NCBI GenBank assembly: GCA_005884925.1
Contig: VAYU01000032.1
Location: 1 to 45,955 of the forward strand
Source: Actinomycetota bacterium
Lineage (GTDB): Bacteria; Actinomycetota; UBA4738; HRBIN12
DNA: 45,955 nt
Direction: 5' to 3'
The notes beneath the pieces are model-generated. The model saw only the letters and a list, made by a program, of their open reading frames with translations. It had not been told where the DNA came from and searched no databases. Positions 42,453-45,955 of this stretch are shown one piece after another; positions within the stretch are counted from its first letter, which is position 1, and each line of letters begins with the position of its first letter. A program made the translations under genes and the position numbers.

Positions 42453-42486
42453 GATGGGGCCCCGCCCTTTCGGGCGGGGCCCCATC
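42453..42486. terminator. Strong bidirectional hairpin terminator
   Basis: Arms 42453-42467 and 42472-42486 are perfectly complementary over 15 bp around a TTTC loop. It lies between the convergent amidohydrolase (ends 42435) and APC permease (ends 42512), so it can serve both. No long T-tract follows on either side. Confidence 0.8.
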
Positions 42487-42511
42487 AGTTACCTCCGTGC
42501 GGGGAACCGGC

Positions 42512-44059
42512 TCACGCCATCGACGTGTCCTCCGCGATCTCCCGGGTCGCCGCACCCTCGCCGAGGAGCTCCACGTCGGTCTTTCCGCGACGCGTGCGTT
42601 GCGAGATCAGGTAGATCGCGATCCCCGAGATCACGGAGACGGCAGTGAACGCGAGCATCCACTCGTTCCACACCCTGAGGATCGGGAATCCCGTCGGGTA
42701 CCAGGACCCAACGAAGATGAACATCACGGCCAGGATGTTGACCACGAACCCGACGGCGCCGCAGATGTAGAGCCAACCGACGGAGATCCGGCGCTCCCGC
42801 TCGAACCGCTCCGGCTCGGCTCGCTTGGCGAAGAAGATGTCGAGGAACAGGAGCGCGGTCGAGATGCACCACACGATCGTCACGCCAGCGTAGAGGACGT
42901 AGAACGCCTTGTACGGGTCTGCGTTTCCCCGTCCCACGATGAAGAACACGAAGACCGTGAGGATCGTCGAGATCGCCGTCTGCAGGGTGATCGCGTTGGC
43001 CGGCACCTTGTTCCGGTTGACCTTGCCGAACTGGTGCGGGAGGCGCTTCTCCATGCCGGACACGAACAGCAGTCGTCCGAAGGAGTAGTTGTAGACGACC
43101 GCCACGGTGAGGACCACCCACGCCAAGACCAGCGAGACCAGCGCGCCCGCCCACTTGCCGATCGCGAGCCCGACGGTCTCCGCGCCGCCGGTCGTGCCGT
43201 TCGCCCCTCCGGCCTGGATCACCACCATGTTGCCCCAGGTGGCCCAGAGGTAGGCGGCCATCACGATGATGCTCCCCCAGAACAGGAACGTCCTGATCGC
43301 TTTCTCGCCTCCGTTGACCTCGACGCCCATGTTGAGCGGGGTCTCGATGCCGAGGAGGGCAAGGATGGCGAACGAGAAGAACGTCAGGTTCGCCGGGAGT
43401 CCGAGCGTGAGCTTCTCCCCATGGAAGGGGTTCCAGCCCGTGGAGAATGAGGTCGCCGAGGGGTTTCCCTTCAGGAGCCAGACGACACCGGAGAGGCCTA
43501 TCAGGAAGATCACGGTGGCGTAGGCCCAGAACTGCACGTTCACGTAGTTCTGCGTCACCCGCATCCGGAGGTACGACATGGCGGCACTGAACCACCCGAC
43601 CGCCAGGACGACGAGCCCGAGCTGCCAGTTCTTCGTGAGGATCGCGCACGGCTGGCCGTTGCAGGTGAAGAACGACGCGAACTGCTGGAGGAAGTTGGCC
43701 ACGAGGATCCCGATGAAGACGAGCGAGATCGGGCCGGGCCACCAGGCGACGAACCCGGCGAAGAACCCCCAGAACGGGCCCAGGACCTTATGGGTCCACA
43801 CGTACAGGGATCCCTCCTCCGGGAACATCCGGCCGAGCTGCGCGGTGACGAACCCGCCGGTGATCAGGAACGTCGCGAACGCGAGGATCCAGAAGATGAA
43901 CACCGACGGCCCGGCAGCCTGAACCCCGGCTGCGTTGTTGATGAACAGGACGATCGCGACGAAGATCACGACCAGGTCGAACGGTCCGAGCGTCCTCGCC
44001 ACGAGGACGGGCGCGACCTTCTCCGAGATCATCGCCTGTTCGTTGGTCCGGCTTGCCAT
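42512..44059 (-). CDS. APC-superfamily amino acid/amine permease
   Basis: 515 residues with about twelve membrane segments. Segment 1 carries the characteristic glycine-containing break (VLFINNAAGVQAAGPSVF), followed by FPEEGSLYVWTHKVLGPFWG and FAILALLGIETPLNMGVEVN, typical of APC permeases. The cytoplasmic loop has NRNKVPANAITLQ. The C-terminus is charged. PuuP (putrescine) belongs to the same superfamily, and the gene lies among glutamine-synthetase-like genes, so an amine or amino acid substrate is likely but unproven. The start is ATG at 44059 after GGGAGGGGG. A 129-base gap separates it from the acetamidase-family gene upstream; a small 6-bp hairpin lies in it. Confidence 0.9.
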   Translation of the reverse strand: MASRTNEQAMISEKVAPVLVARTLGPFDLVVIFVAIVLFINNAAGVQAAGPSVFIFWILAFATFLITGGFVTAQLGRMFPEEGSLYVWTHKVLGPFWGFFAGFVAWWPGPISLVFIGILVANFLQQFASFFTCNGQPCAILTKNWQLGLVVLAVGWFSAAMSYLRMRVTQNYVNVQFWAYATVIFLIGLSGVVWLLKGNPSATSFSTGWNPFHGEKLTLGLPANLTFFSFAILALLGIETPLNMGVEVNGGEKAIRTFLFWGSIIVMAAYLWATWGNMVVIQAGGANGTTGGAETVGLAIGKWAGALVSLVLAWVVLTVAVVYNYSFGRLLFVSGMEKRLPHQFGKVNRNKVPANAITLQTAISTILTVFVFFIVGRGNADPYKAFYVLYAGVTIVWCISTALLFLDIFFAKRAEPERFERERRISVGWLYICGAVGFVVNILAVMFIFVGSWYPTGFPILRVWNEWMLAFTAVSVISGIAIYLISQRTRRGKTDVELLGEGAATREIAEDTSMA

Positions 44060-44188
44060 ACGGCACCCCCTCCCAAGGTGGAAGCGCCCGTCGAGCGGGC
44101 GATCCCACCAGCAGACGTCGCGCGAATCGTTGCACCGGAGCGCGGAGCTGTCTAGCCGCGTTGAAGCGAAATCATCCGACGTGCCTGG

Positions 44189-45235
44189 TCAGGACGGGGA
44201 AACGGGATCGCTTCCTCGCGCTCGGCGGTACTCCGCGGCCATCTCCTTCAGTCGTTCGCGGATCGATCCGTACACCTCGCGGCGGGGGAGGTACTCCTTC
44301 TTGGCTTTCACCACGAACGTGTAATTCGGATCGCAGACGTTCGCGACGGGGCTCTCCGAGATCTGTGTGACCAGCTGGTAGGCATCGAGCTTCTCGAGGC
44401 CGAACTCCTCGACGAGCCACATCACCAGGTCGCCGTGGGCGATCCGGAAAGCGTCCTCGAGCGGGCGGGCAGACCCGGTCGACATGATGCTCGTGTCATC
44501 CTCGAGACGCGGCCATGGTGTCGGGTGACCCTTGACCAGGTCGACGATCAACGTGGTCTCCATCGCTCCCTCGACGGCCACCCCGCACGTCTCGCCCTCA
44601 CCCTGGCGGTGATGGCCGTCTCCGATCGAGAACAGCGCGCCCTCCACGTTCACGCCGAGGTAGCAGGTCGTGCCCGCCCGCATCTCCGGGGTGTCCATGT
44701 TGCCGCCGTGCGAGCCGGGAACGAGCGCCGAGCGCGTCTCGAGGTTGGCCGGCGCGACGCCGACCGTGCCGTGCATCGGCTCGAGGGGGAGCTCGACGGT
44801 GTGGTCACCGCGCCGGGCTGCGTAGCGGACGGTGCGCCGCGCCGCGTCGACCTCGTAGATCCAGACGAGCTCCTCGAGTGGATCCTGCAGGGTGACGGTC
44901 GCGAGGGTCGAGGTGAGTGCGCCGAACAGCGGGAATGTCGTGGAGACGCCCCAGTCGCGAGCGGGCTCGATCGAGACGAAGTGCAGCGCCAGCGTGTCGC
45001 CCGGCTCCGCGCCCTCGACGAAGAACGGTCCCGTCTGCGGGTTGAGGAATGGGAACGTGATCTTCTCCGACGCGAGGTCGTCGATCGTCCTGACCAGCCC
45101 GGTGAAGCAGTCATCGGTCCACAGCTCGAGCACATCACCGGGCTTCACCCGCATCACCGGGCCGACGCCGCCGAACGTCCAGGCGTAGTCGTTCCGCTCG
45201 GGTCGGTAGGAGATAACGTTCAGGTCAGTCGTCAC
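44189..45235 (-). CDS. Acetamidase/formamidase family protein (FmdA/AmdA)
   Basis: 348 residues of the FmdA_AmdA family: VKPGDVLELWTDDCF, FFVEGAEPGDTLALHF, PMHGTVGVAPA, HGGNMDTPEMRAGTTCYLGV, and GDGHHRQGEGETCGVAVEG with the likely metal-binding His and Glu. Known members hydrolyse formamide or acetamide; many relatives have unknown amide substrates. The start is GTG at 45235 after GTGAGG; the longer frame upstream runs over the synthetase gene and is not family-like. It follows that synthetase by five bases and is probably co-transcribed with it, which links amide hydrolysis to the same amine or amide pathway (inference). Confidence 0.9.
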   Translation of the reverse strand: MTTDLNVISYRPERNDYAWTFGGVGPVMRVKPGDVLELWTDDCFTGLVRTIDDLASEKITFPFLNPQTGPFFVEGAEPGDTLALHFVSIEPARDWGVSTTFPLFGALTSTLATVTLQDPLEELVWIYEVDAARRTVRYAARRGDHTVELPLEPMHGTVGVAPANLETRSALVPGSHGGNMDTPEMRAGTTCYLGVNVEGALFSIGDGHHRQGEGETCGVAVEGAMETTLIVDLVKGHPTPWPRLEDDTSIMSTGSARPLEDAFRIAHGDLVMWLVEEFGLEKLDAYQLVTQISESPVANVCDPNYTFVVKAKKEYLPRREVYGSIRERLKEMAAEYRRARGSDPVSPS

Positions 45236-45240
45236 GAGCC

Positions 45241-45955
45241 TCACCCCCGCTCGAAGTACCGCGCGAGCTCCCAGTCGGTCACGCACGTGTTGTCGAAGAT
45301 GATCTGTTCCTGCTCGGCCGTGTTCAGCAGGTGCTCGAACACGAAGTCGCCGAAGGCCTCGCGGGCGATGGTGGATCCCCGGAACGTCTCGACCGCCTCG
45401 TGCAAGGACGTGGGCACGCGGGGAACGTCCTTGGCTTCGTACGCGTTGCCGAGGAACATCTCCGGTGGTTCCACCTTGTTGCGGATGCCCCACATCCCGC
45501 TCGCGATCGTGGCCGCGAACGCGAGGTACGGGTTCGCGTCGGCGCCCGGGAGCCGGCACTCCACGCGGAACCCCGTGTGCTCGCCAACCGTGCGGAACCC
45601 GCACGTGCGGTTGTCGCGGCTCCACACGATGGCGGTCGGCGCCCACGAGCCCAGCTGGTAGCGCTTGTAGGAGTTGACGAACGGCGCGTACATCCACGCC
45701 ATCTCTCGTGCCGTGGTCATGAGCCCGCCCAGGTACCAGCGGAAGGTGTCGCTCATGTGGGGCGGCGTGTCGCCGCCCCACATGAGCGACTCCGACCCGT
45801 CGACGTCCCACACGCTGGAGTGCAGGTGGCACGAGGATCCGGCCTCGGCCATCGTCCATTTCGCCATGAACGTGAGCGCCACGCCGCTCAGCGCGGCGAT
45901 CTCTTTGGCTCCGTGCTTGTAGATCGCGTGGTGGTCCGCGTTCGACAACGCATCG
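45241..45955 (-). CDS. Glutamine-synthetase-family enzyme, C-terminal half (4 of 4; 5' end beyond window)
   Basis: About 237 residues of the C-terminal half are visible, and the frame stays open to the window edge (DALSNADHHAIYKHGAKEIA), so the gene is cut by the window and not truncated. SSCHLHSSVW (catalytic His), NSYKRYQLGSWAP, SRDNRTC and VECRLPGADANPYLAFAA (Glu and Arg) are all present, so it should be active. It resembles the copy at 33600-34895 most, sharing NSYKR, DNR-C and ECR-PGADANPYLA. The acetamidase-family gene follows five bases downstream. Confidence 0.9.
   Translation of the reverse strand, partial: DALSNADHHAIYKHGAKEIAALSGVALTFMAKWTMAEAGSSCHLHSSVWDVDGSESLMWGGDTPPHMSDTFRWYLGGLMTTAREMAWMYAPFVNSYKRYQLGSWAPTAIVWSRDNRTCGFRTVGEHTGFRVECRLPGADANPYLAFAATIASGMWGIRNKVEPPEMFLGNAYEAKDVPRVPTSLHEAVETFRGSTIAREAFGDFVFEHLLNTAEQEQIIFDNTCVTDWELARYFERG

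Noticed and set aside
44189-45859. 556-codon frame extending the acetamidase-family protein upstream
   Set aside because: The extension is antiparallel in character to nothing known and lies over the GS-like gene in another frame. The family begins just after GTG 45235.
1-45955. CRISPR arrays, tRNA or rRNA genes, transposases, integrases
   Set aside because: No regularly spaced repeats, cloverleaf or rRNA-like sequence, or transposase/integrase motifs were noticed on either strand; a dedicated RNA-gene search would be needed to be certain.

Overview
The window is high-GC bacterial chromosome with dense, often overlapping genes and no rRNA, tRNA, insertion sequence or CRISPR array that I can see. 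The organism is most likely an actinobacterium (Actinomycetota). The support is an ECF sigma factor paired with a single-pass membrane protein, a DUF5317 protein, an MpaB-type oxygenase, an ETF:menaquinone oxidoreductase-like protein, and many genes that look leaderless, with a TANNNT box 6-9 nt before the start codon. The genus cannot be told from the sequence, and another high-GC phylum such as Chloroflexota is not excluded.

Layout. 1-4.6 kb: a site-2 protease (cut by the window edge) divergent from an ECF sigma factor and a large membrane-anchored partner, then a DUF72 protein and a small PGPGW membrane protein. 4.7-8.6 kb: two tandem paralogous membrane histidine kinases with no response regulator, separated by a gap holding a 28-codon exported-peptide ORF and three CGGGGGAC repeats; the second kinase overlaps a DUF5317 gene tail to tail. 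8.6-11.7 kb: a four-gene run of MpaB-like oxygenase, HAD phosphatase, methyltransferase and UbiA-like membrane protein. 11.7-18.1 kb: a MoxR-type AAA+ ATPase and a VWA protein separated by a GT87-type membrane protein and a small membrane protein, then two genes of unknown function. 18.1-23.9 kb: a complete oligopeptide-type ABC importer (binding protein, two permeases, two ATPases).

24-46 kb is a catabolic region. It holds a C45-family acyltransferase/hydrolase, two class-I amidotransferase-type hydrolases (one fused to a GrpB domain), and etfB-etfA-EMO divergent from a class III CoA-transferase and glutaryl-CoA dehydrogenase. An operon of aminotransferase, amidotransferase, aminotransferase and glutamine-synthetase-like gene is divergent from two more glutamine-synthetase-like genes and a FluG-type amidohydrolase. 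Last come an APC permease, an acetamidase/formamidase-family enzyme and a fourth glutamine-synthetase-like gene running off the window.

How it may work together (inference): four glutamine-synthetase paralogues, a PuuD-like hydrolase, other amidotransferase hydrolases, two class III aminotransferases and an amine/amino-acid permease are the parts expected for catabolism of amines through gamma-glutamyl intermediates. Glutaryl-CoA dehydrogenase, a partner CoA-transferase, ETF and EMO would take a C5 product (glutarate) to crotonyl-CoA and pass the electrons to menaquinone. No amine oxidase or aldehyde dehydrogenase is present in the window, so the route is incomplete as seen.
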